From positions 7,865,001-7,929,000 of the forward strand of contig NC_135258.1 in the NCBI RefSeq assembly GCF_964204865.1: a stretch of DNA of 64,000 nucleotides, in the 5' to 3' direction. Source of the stretch: Styela clava (lineage: Eukaryota; Chordata; Ascidiacea; Stolidobranchia; Styelidae). The notes beneath the pieces are model-generated. The model had not been told where the DNA came from. It did no database searches and worked only from the letters and a program-made list of their open reading frames with translations. Position numbers and translations under genes: made by a program. Below, one piece after another: positions 1 through 12,000 of this stretch. Within the stretch, counting starts at the first letter, position 1. Each line of letters opens with the position of its first letter.

Positions 1-37
1 TATAGTTTCTTTAGACTTTAGTCTTGAGTTTGCTCAT

Positions 38-109
38 AACTTTGCTACGAAAAGAGTCTCCAACTTTGCTACGAAAAGAGTCTCCAACTTTGCTACAAAA
101 AGAGTATCC
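38..109. repeat. 24-bp tandem repeat, 3 copies
   Basis: Three consecutive 24-bp units (38-61, 62-85, 86-109) with core aactttgctacgaaaagag. The first two are identical and the third differs at two positions. It lies downstream of ORP exon 5 on the gene's strand, so presumably within an intron. Confidence 0.85.
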
Positions 110-271
110 CTTCAATTGTAAGTGAGTGTGAGTGACTTTGGTTTAAAAAATCCAACTATGGTACTAGTAAATCCGTTGTTAGGTCTAGTTTTTAGAATGT
201 TTACTTCCAGAAAACCTCATGTCTAGAGAAATCAAATAGAAAATTCAGAATAACTCTGAATAGAATATTAC

Positions 272-3200
272 CTGGAGGCTTAGAATCAAGTCTGATATCT
301 CCTGATTCTGTATTATAAGAAGTTGTAGCATGAGCAGCCGGTCGCCTATTCTTGGCAATAGTATGAGCTGTTTTCTGCTGGACTTGATCTGCTGCATCTG
401 TGATTGGAATGAAAGAAAGGGTATTTAATAATAGGAACTTCTTCCGAATGAGGAAAGTGGACAAACAGATTTCAATATAACGCTATTCCTATTGAGAATC
501 GAATTCACATTCATTAGATGCCCCCACAAGCGAGCTATATTTCAAACAAAATCCCCTAAATTGGTGTTTTTGCAAATCATCAAAATTCAATGTAAACTTC
601 AATTTATTGGACATGAAGTTGCCCTATGGCTCGTTGAGTTAAATTGTTGTTATAATTATTCCTCTTTTTGTAGTTAAAACAATCGCCTTTTTCTCAGACT
701 ACTGGACCAATTGCTTCAAAATTTCTAGTAGTTAAAGATTGTTGTTGTCGCTAGAAAGTATTACTTCCATTCATTTCAAAGATTCGATACTGCTTCGTCT
801 CGTGTCCATATATTTGAGCATTGCTCTTTAGTTATTATTTCAACTTCAATAATCTTTGTACCTTTATCTTTGATGAGTAAATAAGTTTGTATCTTTAATA
901 AAATATTCAGAACATATTAAATGAATACTTACACATCATAGTAAGCCAAACTCCATGATCAGCAATAAATAAAACGATAATTAATTAGAATAATGATATT
1001 AGCACATAAAATATATTTTCCAATTAATCTCAATATCACAATTTTGGATATGGCGACTGGAAAGTAAAAGGTATGGATGAAAACGTATCAAGGAAGGTAT
1101 GATGAAAAATATGGTTCAACTAAAGAATTATCGTTACAGCATATGACTGTTTCGAGATGTAGAAAAAGTATAAAGTGTTCAACAGAATCCAAAGTGACCA
1201 AGATTAACTTGAATTTAAGAACAGTGACTCACAAACTTGCTCTACTACTACAAGCCATTAACAAATCGAAAATCATATTTAAAATTTCGAATAAAGACAG
1301 TAAAATTTATTTAAATCAGTCAAAAAAATATCAAATAGATATTCCTGAAACATCTACATTTTACCTCTGCAGCGACTATACTTTGTGCAATAGAATATAA
1401 AAATCCAAGACAAAATAATACCTTTTATTTTATGCCCAATATTAGTCATTGATGATGAAATAGATCTTGGTTTCCTCATGGATTGTCCTCCACTGATTGG
1501 TGGATGATCTCGCGCAATTTGTTGTGTGAAATGATCTGCGACTTGACACAAATGAGAAACCCATAGTTGACGTTCTTTCGTATCGTTTGCTGAAAATCAA
1601 AACAGATATTATATCATTCAATGTAATTCTGGTAGATATCAGATTTTAGTCTCAATATATCAGTGTCTAAGAAGATCAGTGGCTCGTTTGATAATAACGC
1701 AAGGTGAGCAACTCGTAAGACTCATAACTTGAAAAAAGGATCTCGAGGTGTCCAAAAATTGTCCTACTAGCTGTTTAGGTGGTACTCCCCAAGTATGTGA
1801 ACCAAGATGGCAGACACCGGTACGTAGTATGTGTACCACTGTACTAGCTTAGGCCATAATTTTATTCCAATTTTGCTTATTTTAGTTCTATTACGAGTTC
1901 GGAGCCTGGCCAAGTAACTCCTGGAATTATGGCCTAACCCTAATCAGGTACACATACTATGTTCAGGTGTACACTATCTTGGTTCACATACTTCGGGAGT
2001 ACCGTTTAGGTTTAGTAAATAATGCCAAAGACATCCAAAAATAAAGAAAGAATAAAACGAAACAAAAAAAGAGGTTTACCTCTCAATTTATAAACTTCGC
2101 TATTCGCTGCATTAACAGAGAAAGTGTACTTGTCATCAGTACTTGGTGATATTACAGCTCCTGAAATATAATTTCGATTAAACAGTCAACAAACATTCAC
2201 AAACTGTCCACTAAAGAACAGTGACAAAGTATTTGATGATGTAACATAGCAAGAAAAAATGAAAAACTGTTTTTTTATTTAAAGTATAAAGCAGTTCTAA
2301 GACCCTATAAAATAAACAGTAATAAAAAACTGAATCTTACACCGCATAAAAAAATAACCGAGATAAGATATAGCATACTTTTATCTATAAAAATATGAGA
2401 CATATCAAAAGGTAATTTATTTCAATTTGCTCGACACTAAATACCGTAGATAACAAAGACTTTAAATCTTGCTCATTCACCTGCCAAATGTAGAAATCCC
2501 CTTGGTCTGTGAGATGGTGCAAAAGCTTCTGATTTGCTTACGTGATACTCAAGAACGCCTTGCTGGGGATTCAACATGAAATACCTGAAAATGCAAGCGA
2601 TAATAAGTAAAAGTGTATCACAATATACATTCAAATATACTTGATATAAAAGCATGGTATAAAATTGTTTAGTCATTTGATTTATAAGGTGACCTACTGT
2701 TTGGTACTCCCGTAGTATGTGAACCAAGATGGCGAACACCGGAACGTAGTATATGTACCAGGTTAGGCCATAATTTCAGTCCCCAAACTCCTAATAGAAC
2801 TAAAATAAGAAATATTGGAATAAAATTATGACCCAACCCTAACCTGGTACACATACTGCGCACACTTTTCACAGAAAATCAGATCAGCACTGCACCATAT
2901 CATTTAAGTTGAAAAGTACTTCTATGAGTCTATCCCTGTCCGACCAAAAAAAAGCTTTTCTAACAAAAGTTCATGGACACAAAATTTCTATATTGCACAA
3001 TTTCAGCATGCTAATCATGGTCATGCTCATGAAATAGCGGAAAAAAGTCATCAGATTCAGAGCCAGACCTCTGGTAAAAAAATCTGACCTCTGATAAAAA
3101 AATACCTTTGGTAAGGTTTCTAGTGCCTTTTAACGTTTTTTTTTTTTGGTTTTGCATGTTTTGGCAAGGTTTCTAGTTTTTTTGGACGGATTTTCACTGT

Positions 3201-3571
3201 TTTGGCACGGTTTTTGACATTTTTTCGCGATTTTGCCCGTCTCTTGGTAGATCTGATCAATCAATTTTCAGTTTTAAGAAAAATATTTTAATTTCTTGCT
3301 ACATAATATTCCAAATTTTAACACCAGCCACGGAATTAAAGGATATAAAAGAAATAATCTCAACTGCAACCCTAATACCAGTGAAAAATAACAAATAATT
3401 CTGGCTCTACATTTCAATACCTAACACAGGAAGAAAGCATGTATACCTGTTCTGCCATCCTTTCATCACATTAGTATATTTACTCAATATTCCATCCAAT
3501 GGTGTGAGATTGGTGACACTGCTTGCACCCGGAGGAGGAGGCCTTGGAGGCGCAGCTGCTGCAGGTAACAT
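272..3571 (-). CDS. OSBPL10/11: ORP10/ORP11-like oxysterol-binding protein, 5' part (exons 1-5), continues past the left edge
   Basis: Family role: lipid-transfer protein at ER-endosome/Golgi contacts, binding phosphoinositides through its PH domain and moving phosphatidylserine or PI4P. Five exons can be joined on the minus strand with GT-AG sites and matching phases: 3447-3571, 2481-2584, 2080-2160, 1422-1589 and 272-397. The protein starts MLPAAAAPPRPPPPG, followed by a PH domain (GILSKYTNVMKGWQNRYFML, then RGFLHLAGAVISPSTDDKYTF and NSEVYKLRANDTKERQLWVSHL). It then goes into a linker (ARDHPPISGG, MRKPRSISSS) that in ORP10/11 follows the PH domain. The ATG at 3571 has an in-frame stop upstream at roughly 3603. 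Exon 5 ends in a donor at 271, so the sterol-binding (ORD) domain lies outside the window. Introns 1 and 3 carry MITE-like insertions. ORP10 and ORP11 cannot be told apart here; in an invertebrate this may be the single ancestor of both. Confidence 0.88.
1781..2003. mobile_element. GGTACTCC-family MITE with 8-bp target-site duplication
   Basis: A 223-bp element inside ORP intron 3. Terminal inverted repeats of about 38 bp begin ggtactccccaagtatgtga on the left and, read in reverse complement, ggtactcccgaagtatgtga on the right. It is flanked by a perfect 8-bp duplication gtttaggt (1773-1780 and 2004-2011). It carries no coding capacity. Other members are at 2703, 3814, 33300, 40862, 51785 and 57540, with fragments near 40345 and 43580. 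An 8-bp duplication fits hAT, P or Merlin; the superfamily is not assigned. Confidence 0.85.
2703..2862. mobile_element. GGTACTCC-family MITE, right end truncated
   Basis: In ORP intron 1. The left end (ggtactcccgtagtatgtga, then accaagatggcgaacaccgg) and internal body match the 1781-2003 element, but the sequence leaves the family after ctggtacacatactgcgc. The outer right terminal repeat and a target duplication are missing. Confidence 0.7.
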
Positions 3572-3731
3572 AGTTGTAATTGTTGAAAGAGATCCTAGCT
3601 TTTAGTATATTATTAACTATATAAACAAAAAATCCAATAAAATGTAGCAATATAAACGAAACAAAGAAATTAAGGCAAAACAGGGCTATATCATGCTCGT
3701 TCTTGTCATGATGTCTAGAATCATGATAGAG

Positions 3732-4188
3732 CAGTGGTTTTCAATTTGGGTTCTGTGGCAAACTATGGTTCCGTTAGTTTTCATTCCAAGTTTGAGAGTC
3801 CATAATCCTATATGGATACTCCCAAAGTAAGTGTACCATTTTATTTAGCGATTTTTTAATTTTATTAAGAGTTTGGGGACCGTCCGTGTTAGCCAAGTGA
3901 ATATCCCCCTGCCCACAGGTTTCAGTCTCCTTGCACAACTTGATGTAAAATGAGCGAACAAAATTAGTTACCCCATATTGGTACGCATACTTCTGGAACG
4001 CTCATATGTATATTGTTCGAATATGATCAAATATATATTAGTATTAAATTCGCTACAATTCAAAGTTGTTCTGTCAGTATTAGGTTTGCGTTTATACAAC
4101 TCAGAAAAATAAACTATTGCACATGGGTTACTAGCCTTTAAAATGTCTTATTGAGGCTCTGATTCACCAAAAAGGTTGGAAACCCCTG
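3732..4188. mobile_element. hAT-like MITE with a GGTACTCC-family element nested inside
   Basis: The outer ends read cagtggttttcaatttgggt on the left and, in reverse complement, caggggtttccaaccttttt on the right, a hAT-type terminal repeat. No matching target duplication was seen. Inside, about 3814-4002, lies a diverged GGTACTCC-family copy (ggatactcccaaagtaagtg on the left, tacttctggaacgct on the right). The composite sits between the ORP start and the psq/BESS gene. Confidence 0.55.
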
Positions 4189-5158
4189 CCTTGATAATTT
4201 AGTTTCGATCAGCCAATTTCAAACTTTTACACACTCAAAATGCAATTTCTTAAAACAGATTGAATTGTACAGGATATGCAACTAGCAGATGATTTATTCA
4301 ACTTCAAATGACCAAATTTAACCATTTTACTGCTTTGTGATTGAATGCTCATATAATGATCAAATTTATATGAAATGATGAACAACCAGTCTTACACCCC
4401 TATTAATGAAATGATTATTTAAATAATCATTAAAAGAAGAAACACTAAAAGGGATTTAATAAAGAATATGCTGAATAATAAACTTCCACCCAGAAAGTTT
4501 CATATACAAAGGAAAATTCCAAATTCAACCCTAACCCTATTTTCTATGAAGAGGATTTTCGATTTGAAAATCATATTTTTTAGACTTTATGGGAGAGTTT
4601 TACACAATCAAATAGTGACAGTATCAAAGAGAACAATCAATGAGTTGAATATTGTATGCAAATTGCAAAGTAAAGTTTAATGAACATATTGTACTACATC
4701 AGGAGTAGAATAAGATATCCCAATATACTGAGTTTTGTATCTTATTCGAAATAAGTATTCAGAATTAAACGAATTTTCAAGAACTTTGACATAACGATGT
4801 TGAAAACTATAATTATTTGAATACATTTGAAATGAGTTTTGTTAAGAGCAAGTTCTTCATTTAGGAGATAATGTCAAACAAAAAAAATTCAATTTCAGGC
4901 GATTGAGATTCAAATCATTCCCTCTAAATTTACTCTCATCGAATATACTGGTGTAACTTTTTCATTGAAAATGCCTAAATTAGAATACTTTTGATATTGC
5001 ATATTATTCGAAAATGATTCTTCATAATGTACTAAGGAGTAAAAGAATAATTATTGTTCAGTTTTGATAATCTATGTTTGTCTACGGTATGTTTTTACAT
5101 AGTTGAGTATGAAAAAAAAATGGGAATTTAAATAGCGCTTGAACTCTATATAAATGTA
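4189..5158. other. Intergenic, no supported feature
   Basis: AT-rich stretch between the ORP gene and the 3' end of the psq/BESS gene. One open frame of 70 codons (4468-4680, plus) looks random: no recognisable motif and no splice context. Confidence 0.5.
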
Positions 5159-5164
5159 TTTATT
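5159..5164 (-). terminator. Poly(A) signal of the psq/BESS gene
   Basis: AATAAA on the minus strand, 37 nt past the stop codon of the 625-aa open frame. It supports the gene ending here. Confidence 0.6.
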
Positions 5165-5200
5165 TGAAATCATAAAAGAAAATGTCACGACAAATGAATA

Positions 5201-7078
5201 TTATTCACAGCTATCAATTGTATCATAAAGTAATTTTAAAACAGTCTGTTTGAATTGCTGTCGTTTCGTTCTTGGAAGATTCTCCATTTCTAAACATATT
5301 AATGAAAAAAATAAACTGTCTGCGGAGTTAGTAGATATAACATTTGGAACAGATAATGGAGTATTAATAATAGGATTTTCATCTGTTTGCTGCCTAAGTG
5401 CAGCAGAATATATATTCGTAAGAGTTTCTGAATTAATTTGTGAGTCAGTTTCTACTGCTACAGGGAGTGATAAATTATCAATTTCGGATTCACTGTCATT
5501 ATAATAACAATCTTGTTCTTTGTCAAGCATACTTCCATTGGTAGTGATGGGTAATCCATTGCTATCATTACTAATAGAAGGAATTTCAATGCAATCTGAT
5601 TCTTCTTCAATATTTTCTTGCGTAGTTTCGTGTGCATTACCATTATTGAACAATTCACATTGTAGTATGTTGTCAGTGCAATTTGCTAATTCCAAGCTTC
5701 TTAGAAGTGCCATTCTCAATACCTTGCATTTTTCATCTACTGATTTTCTACCACCATTAGACAATTTTGTGACACCATTTTTCTTATCTGGTGAAAGATT
5801 AACATCGTTATTCAATGATGAGCATTGACTCGATAATAGCATATCCCTTCTTCTTTTCAATGTTGTTAAAGGGATTCCATATTTCGCTGAAGTTTTTGAA
5901 GGAAGTTCGCCGTCCATTAAATCACTCAATGCATTTGAGAGATCTTTTTCAGACCACGTTCTTCTAGGCTTTGCAAATTTGCTTTGTTTCAATTTTTCAA
6001 TAATATTAGTAGGTAAAGTTAACCCAGAGTTCAAATTATTCACAGAACTATCAGAATTTGGAGTGACTGAAGTGGCCTCAGTAACATCTTCATGATTTAT
6101 GTTGCTCTCCTCTAATAGATTTTCTGGTATTTCTAGTTCAGTACTGCCCTGCATTTTTGGAATTTTTGAAGCCGAAACACCTATATCACCAATTTCTATT
6201 TCCGGAATGTTGTTTGATTGATCAAGTTTACTCTCATTAGAAAATATGGACCCTCGATCTTCTTTATCAAACGAAGTTGAATTCAACTTGAGAGCTTTGC
6301 CAGATATGAGAGCATCTCGCCTTCGTTTTAAAGTTGTAAGTGGAATGCCATATTTCCTAGCAGCCTCAGATGTATGTAATCCATCACTGACTTCTTTCAG
6401 AGCATGAAAAACATCAGTTTCAGTCCATGTTTTTGGAGGAATAACAGTCGTTTTCATATTATTTTTGTTTAATTTTTCATCTTTTATTCCATACTTTGCA
6501 GCAACAGCTAATATCTCAGACTCTAGATTTAATCCAGATGGTAAGGGTTCAATTTCAAGTTTTCCAATTTCAGAATCATTCCTTTTTGATCGTAACTTTT
6601 GAAATCTCTCGTACAAAGTTGACTGTGGAATTCCATATTTTCTGGCAACTGGTGTAAGTCTTTCACCTTGTTCCACTTCTAGTAGAGCGTTTGCAACATC
6701 ATTTTCTTGCCATATTTTTCGTTTTATAACATACTTTTCCCTCTGAAAAATATCGATTCCAGAAACAAATTTTCTGTGTTTTGCTCGTAATGTCACTTCA
6801 GGAATTTTATATTTTTGTGCAATCACTTTTAATTTACATTTTCCTTGTTGGAGTTCATCGATTGCATTCTCCAAATCTTCCTCTGTCCAGCATTTTCGTT
6901 TTCCATACAATCCAGATTTAACTCTATCATGACGATCAGATAGAGTTGAAGGAGGGATACCATATTTTACAGCTGTACGATGCAAAGCTTTACCGTCTTC
7001 AAGTTCTTGTAATGCATTCGTTATATCAACCTCAGACCAATTTGAAGATTTTCTCTTTGGCGGGTCCATGGTTGACAT
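5201..7078 (-). CDS. Five-repeat Pipsqueak-HTH / BESS putative transcription factor, intronless
   Basis: A single open frame of 625 aa. Five HTH_psq-type repeats are visible near residues 14-53, 64-103, 123-162, 218-255 and 374-411. Each has a Trp start (W[ST]E..), an A-L/I-.-E helix and a recognition region like RKYGIPLTTLKRRRD. A sixth, degraded repeat (LAVAAKYGI) lies near 190-198. Psq domains bind DNA in insect regulators, often in multiple copies. The linkers are acidic and Ser/Asn-rich. The last 40 residues (SLFFSLICLEMENLPRTKRQ, then FKQTVLKLLYDTI) resemble a BESS motif, a protein-interaction element. The same tail ends the three neighbouring pogo-type genes. The first ATG at 7078 is used (MSTMDPPKRK). 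Likely nuclear. Target genes and partners are unknown. Absence of introns could mean retro-origin or intron loss. Confidence 0.88.
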   Translation of the reverse strand: MSTMDPPKRKSSNWSEVDITNALQELEDGKALHRTAVKYGIPPSTLSDRHDRVKSGLYGKRKCWTEEDLENAIDELQQGKCKLKVIAQKYKIPEVTLRAKHRKFVSGIDIFQREKYVIKRKIWQENDVANALLEVEQGERLTPVARKYGIPQSTLYERFQKLRSKRNDSEIGKLEIEPLPSGLNLESEILAVAAKYGIKDEKLNKNNMKTTVIPPKTWTETDVFHALKEVSDGLHTSEAARKYGIPLTTLKRRRDALISGKALKLNSTSFDKEDRGSIFSNESKLDQSNNIPEIEIGDIGVSASKIPKMQGSTELEIPENLLEESNINHEDVTEATSVTPNSDSSVNNLNSGLTLPTNIIEKLKQSKFAKPRRTWSEKDLSNALSDLMDGELPSKTSAKYGIPLTTLKRRRDMLLSSQCSSLNNDVNLSPDKKNGVTKLSNGGRKSVDEKCKVLRMALLRSLELANCTDNILQCELFNNGNAHETTQENIEEESDCIEIPSISNDSNGLPITTNGSMLDKEQDCYYNDSESEIDNLSLPVAVETDSQINSETLTNIYSAALRQQTDENPIINTPLSVPNVISTNSADSLFFSLICLEMENLPRTKRQQFKQTVLKLLYDTIDSCE

Positions 7079-7669
7079 TTTATAATTCTACTGTCAACAC
7101 CATAGAACTACTTTAGCTGAGAATGATAGTCAAAAAATAATCGCAAGTTTAAAAAAATTCTAAGATAATGTACAGAAATCAGGAATGAGGCACAAAATAG
7201 CACTGACTCAAAAAATGTTATGCTGCCATTTCTGGCATAGTTGCACTTGTAGTCATGTTTATGATAATATCATTGCTGTGATGAAGACAATATGGATCTC
7301 TGTAAAATTCAGTACGAAACAGCGCACAAAAGTATATACATCATTGAAAAATTCAAACAATTAAATTAAATTTTAGATTACTCTAAAGCAGCAATACAGG
7401 AATTCTAAAAACTACGATTTTGTATCATCAACCTGTTATCATATAACACCATAGATAGCACATAAATTCCATATTGAAATTCCAGGTTCATTTGACAGAT
7501 GTGTATAACAGGCACTTTCAAGTTCAGATTTTTTCTTTGGAATAAGGGATAGCATATCGTGCATTGAAATTGAATATCAAAAAAATATTAATCAATATTA
7601 TATCCTTAACTAGCTAATACTTCTCACATATCAATCAATATTGTCTATTAGAATCAGATCATGATTGTT

Positions 7670-8930
7670 TCGGTAGAAGCAAACCCAGCCCAGCGAAAAT
7701 TTAGTGTTTATAAAGATTGCAAGACTGATAAGAACAGGCTGTACATTTGCCATTGTCTGGGGCATTCCTCACGTTGTGTCGAATTGGCAAAACTTAAGGG
7801 TCATAATATTTAATCCCTACAAACCACAAGGAATTCTACGAAATGCTTCCAGTAGTTGATGAAAGTTAGATCTCATGAGCAGAAAGACTATCTAAAAAAA
7901 AAACATTCATTGCAACTTTTGTAAAATTAAGCTTATTTAACTGTTTTCCATGCTGGGCTTTTTTCTATTTCCTTTAACCATCCCTGATTGATGATTTACA
8001 ATTTCTTTCGTATATTTGTTTAGTAATAAAGTTGGTAATGATTCTGAGAGGAAAAAAAAATGCAGTAATCAGTAGCAACAGCGGTCTGATAAAAATTGGA
8101 AGCTAGATAACCATTGTCATCAAGATTCAGAAGCAAGAATATTTTTCAACGTAAAGATAAGCTCACAAAAAGTGTCAAAAATATTGTGAAAGGGAATTAT
8201 TGACGTTTTTCAATGATAAGTTACTTCTATGATAACATAATAAAGGGGCCCTAGGTCCAATAAAATTGTTTTTATTCTAGAAAATTGAAAACCAAAAGGG
8301 TTAGGTCCAAAAAACTCCCAAAAAAAAAAAATTGGGGGGAGCACGATTTTTTTTATACCATCAAAATATGGCTTTCATTGTAACTTTGGTGGACCATGAA
8401 AACTAGACATCCTTGATGTAAGGTATTAGAGAAATATAAAAAACTAGAAAAATGGACTTAGCCCAATTTGGATTTCCTGCGTCGATATGTGTGACTCAAA
8501 TTAGTCCCCAGTGGTGTCTCTTTGAAGCGCAATGTCTGGAAACACCTTTTGGATGTCGGCCTTATCAGCTTTTAAAAAGATCAGCAAAAAAAACAGCGTG
8601 AAAGTTTTATCTCGAATAAGAGAAAATCATGATTGTTGGCAGACCATTAGGCGACAAATACTCACGGTAAGATAACAAATCAATTTAGAGGTATAGTTAT
8701 TAATTAACAAAAAGCAGACAGAATGTCCAAACGCTTCGGCACAAAATAACTCGAAACACAAATGAGAAACTGCAAACCCAGTGTGCGTATCACCTATGGA
8801 GATTGAAAATACATCTTTGTATTATAGAAGATATACCATCAAAATTCAGAGATATAAGCTAGTTAGCAAAAAGCAGACAGAATGTCTGAAATAAACCTGC
8901 GCGCTATGCAAGAAGAAATACAGGAATATA
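7670..8930. repeat. Conserved block downstream of pogo/BESS copy 1, split by an insertion
   Basis: Matches 13860-14500 in unit 2 and 18540-19030 in unit 3 (for example cgaattggcaaaactt and gtgtgactcaaattagtccc). The three copies keep similar bases but have indels that break any shared reading frame, so it is better read as conserved non-coding or 3'-flanking DNA than as a gene. In unit 1 the block is interrupted at about 7816-8480 by sequence absent from the other two, AT-rich with poly-A runs and no recognisable ends. Confidence 0.6.
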
Positions 8931-8938
8931 AACTGCCA

Positions 8939-10371
8939 TCACGACTCCTCACATTTGAGTAATCTCTCATGCAGTAGTCTCAAAACACTTCGTTTAAATC
9001 TAAGTTTTTCTTTAAAAGGCAATCTTTCCATATCCATACATATTGACGAGAAAAATAACCTGTCAGGAGAGCTGAAAATACTAAAGTCTGAGGTATTGAT
9101 GCTGTTCTCGAGTTTTGAAGACAGCGATGTTCGCTGTGGATTAGAAACCGCAATCTCTTCATCAGCCGGACCAGAATAAGTCTGCGATTGAAAGGGAAAT
9201 ATTGTTTCAATGTTCTCCGTACTATTTCCTATTGATGTTCCATTGCTTCCCGATAGAGAGAGCGGCGATGCTGAGTAGCTGAGAGATTCTAGTTGATTAT
9301 TTAGAGCACTTTCATTCAAGGAAGACTGTTGTTGTTGTTTTGAGCTATTTGTTCGGGTTACTGCAATTCTTGTTTGAGTGGAGATATTTTTCAGACTCGG
9401 TGAAGCGGAACTGCTAGATGAAGGTGGTGTATTAACTAACTCGCTATTGGGTGTTGTGGGCTTCTTCCTATTAATTCTAGGCTTCCATTTCAAAACTTTG
9501 GTATCCCAGTTCAGTCTATCAGTATTTATCTTTTGTCGCCTCAAAAATCGGTAATACCAGTTTGTTGCCCCTGTAAAACCCTCTATGCCGAGTTCTTTAG
9601 CCACTTGAACAGCTTTTTCTCTAACTTCCTTTCCAGTAACGGTTCCTCGGACTGCTCTCTGACTTAACAACCATTCCGCAACCTTTGAAAAATATTGAAC
9701 TTACAGAAATGCTGGGTATAGAATAGATACAGATAATAATGGAGTATACAAAACCTGATTAAAAAAAGTCTAACAGGATTAATCAGACCAAATTGGCTTA
9801 CCGGTACTTTGTGCAGAAGGGTATTCGAAATGAAGTTACTGGAATGACTTACCTAACAAGAATATTCTTCAACCCTAACTTAAGAATTGGTCAGTTTATT
9901 TACTACACTATGATATATTTTATTCTTGATGTCAGTGTGATGTTTAGAAGTGGAATATTCAAAATGAAATTACTAAAAAAGCAATCAATTTGAATAGGTA
10001 TTCCATTTCGAAAATATCTAAAACTGATCGTATATCAATTTGACAGTTACATGCATTAGAGAAACGAGATGAATTATATTAGCATAAAAAGAAACACTCA
10101 TTTGAAGTTTCCAATACAGACCTAAAACGTTAAAATGAACAATAAGTGAAATTTAAACCTTTCCATCTAAAAGAGGATATTTGCAGGGGGGTCCTCTGAA
10201 TGATCTTCGAGACTTGTCTGAAGCACGCAACGAATCTTCTTTCTTTCTCCATGTCCTTGCCATGGATTCATCAATGTTAAATTTACGTCCCGCCGCCAGA
10301 TTGCTATGTTTTTTAGCATAATTGATAACCTCAATTTTGAATTCCGCAGTGTAACTTTTACGTGTTGCCAT
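8939..10371 (-). CDS. Pogo/CENP-B-type DNA-binding and BESS protein, copy 1 (two exons)
   Basis: Exon 1 (10159-10371) encodes 71 aa beginning MATRKSYTAEFKIEVINYAK: the N-terminal Brinker/CENP-B-like HTH seen in pogo/Tigger transposases (RKFNIDESMARTWRKKED). Exon 2 (8939-9682) continues in phase 0 after an intron with donor gtttaa and acceptor ttcaaag. It gives VAEWLLSQRAVRGTVTGKEV, a CENPB-type second HTH ending in WYYRFLRRQKIN. A Ser/Thr/Gln-rich linker with a QQQQ run follows, then a BESS-like tail (RLFFSSICMDMERLPFKEKL). Total about 318 aa. The DDE catalytic domain of a pogo transposase is absent, so this looks like a domesticated DNA-binding protein. The tail resembles that of the psq/BESS gene next door. 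Role inferred: nuclear regulator. Confidence 0.85.
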
Positions 10372-10607
10372 TACGAGGACTCCAATTAGTTGGTAAGTAT
10401 CAGATTGTATTACTGTCAGAAAATTAATTTAAATATATGAAGTCAAGGAAAATTCTCAAAATAGTTCCAGCTTTTATTAATGTTTAATGAATTAGTAACG
10501 ATAATATGGACAAACTCATAATGGTTAAAAGAGTGCTAAGCCACAGTGAGACAGAAATTTTAGTCATAACTCATAATCACGGTTTTAATTCAACTGATTG
10601 AGAGAAC

Positions 10608-12000
10608 CAGGGATGGGGAGCTGGTATGAAGTCACAGCGACTCCAGCTTCAGCGTCAAAGTATATTTAAATTGTGGTTCCAGCTCAGATTCCATCGCCAT
10701 GGGCTTCAGGGTCGGCGCTGCAAATAACGCATGCTTTCACATTTTATCGATTGTTTTCCAAGTGTAGCGTGTTATTTAGGTTTTAAACAATTTTAAGACT
10801 GTCTTATGATCCTTTCCTTTTTTGTTCTTGCACATAACTGCAAATCCTTTGAGATTTATTTTATAATCATCGGCGATGAGGTGTTAAAGATAAATAAAAG
10901 GGCGGAATTCGCAAGCCAAATTTTTCACATTGTAAAACACTTAAATGAAACGGAAAGCACTATAATCTTCGTTTTAGGATGCCCGCAACAGATCGAAAAC
11001 GCCCATTCAGACATTGTAAATCTCACAATTTTGTGTGCCTGCAGCACATAATATTTCCTGGTTAGCTTAGGGAATCATATCGTTTTTATTTATGGGAAAT
11101 AAATTTAATGACGCTCAATCATGCTCGCGATCTACCTTTTTATCCATTCTAAAGCTATGACAGGATCTGATTAGACTTTTCCCCAGATTATATGAGATAA
11201 TTAATGGAAAGTATATTCATTCAATTTTTGTTAAAATATATTTATCGAACTTTTTCTAAGGATGATATCCTAAAAACAACATGAGTGGCAGCAATGCGAT
11301 AATGCAATATCGGTGTTGCAAAAACTAATCAGATTTGTGAAATTCACAAAAATATGAATCAAAACAAGATCTAATCGGGCACTTCACAACACATTTTTAT
11401 GTCCGCAAATTGCTATGGTATTTTAGAGTAGTGATGACTAATGATTTTATTTTGTCTACGCAACCGCAGGTTAAATTGAACACGTTCAAATTTAAAGAAG
11501 CAAAAAATTTCAAAAAGGCCAGTATCAGTCATGATTATTCGATTATTCACTTTGCGCAACAGAAGAATCATTATTTCTCAAAAAATTGGATTTTTCCATA
11601 AGTGGCGTAGTCGCGTAGGCTGTTTCTGAGGCCGTACCGCGAAGATTTCGAGAGATGTGTTTTTATCTACTAATTATGATTTATATGCATTTTTAATGTA
11701 CTAAATTAAAATTTACTTTCTGGAATTTTTTTGCAGTTATTGGGATTTTCTAACGGTGATGAGAAATTTGCAAGATTGCAAAAAATGTATTCAAATTAAA
11801 TATTATCCGACATTTCATTCAAAAAAATTTGGCATAGCGGAAATAGGAATCAAATTTGTGATATATCATTGCAATAGTGTTCACTATTAGCGCACTTTTT
11901 TGCGAAAAGTGAGAAGCACTTTCGCACTTTTTTTCAGGGACTGCGAAATAGCACTTTTCGACCAATTCGAAAATTTTCTCTTTGGTGGTTCCACTGACCT
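10608..12000. mobile_element. hAT-like element (CAGGGCTGGGGAGCTGG family), right end lost
   Basis: Left end cagggatggggagctgg follows gagagaac, the same site as the intact element in unit 2 (16508). The body shares long stretches with it (for example cttgcacataactgc, gcccgcaacagatcgaaaac and gacattgtaaatctc). The right terminal repeat is missing; the sequence runs into the left edge of unit 2. No transposase open frame remains. Confidence 0.7.

Noticed and set aside
38-109. Possible CRISPR-like array of short repeats
   Set aside because: Plain tandem repeats without spacers, in an animal intron.
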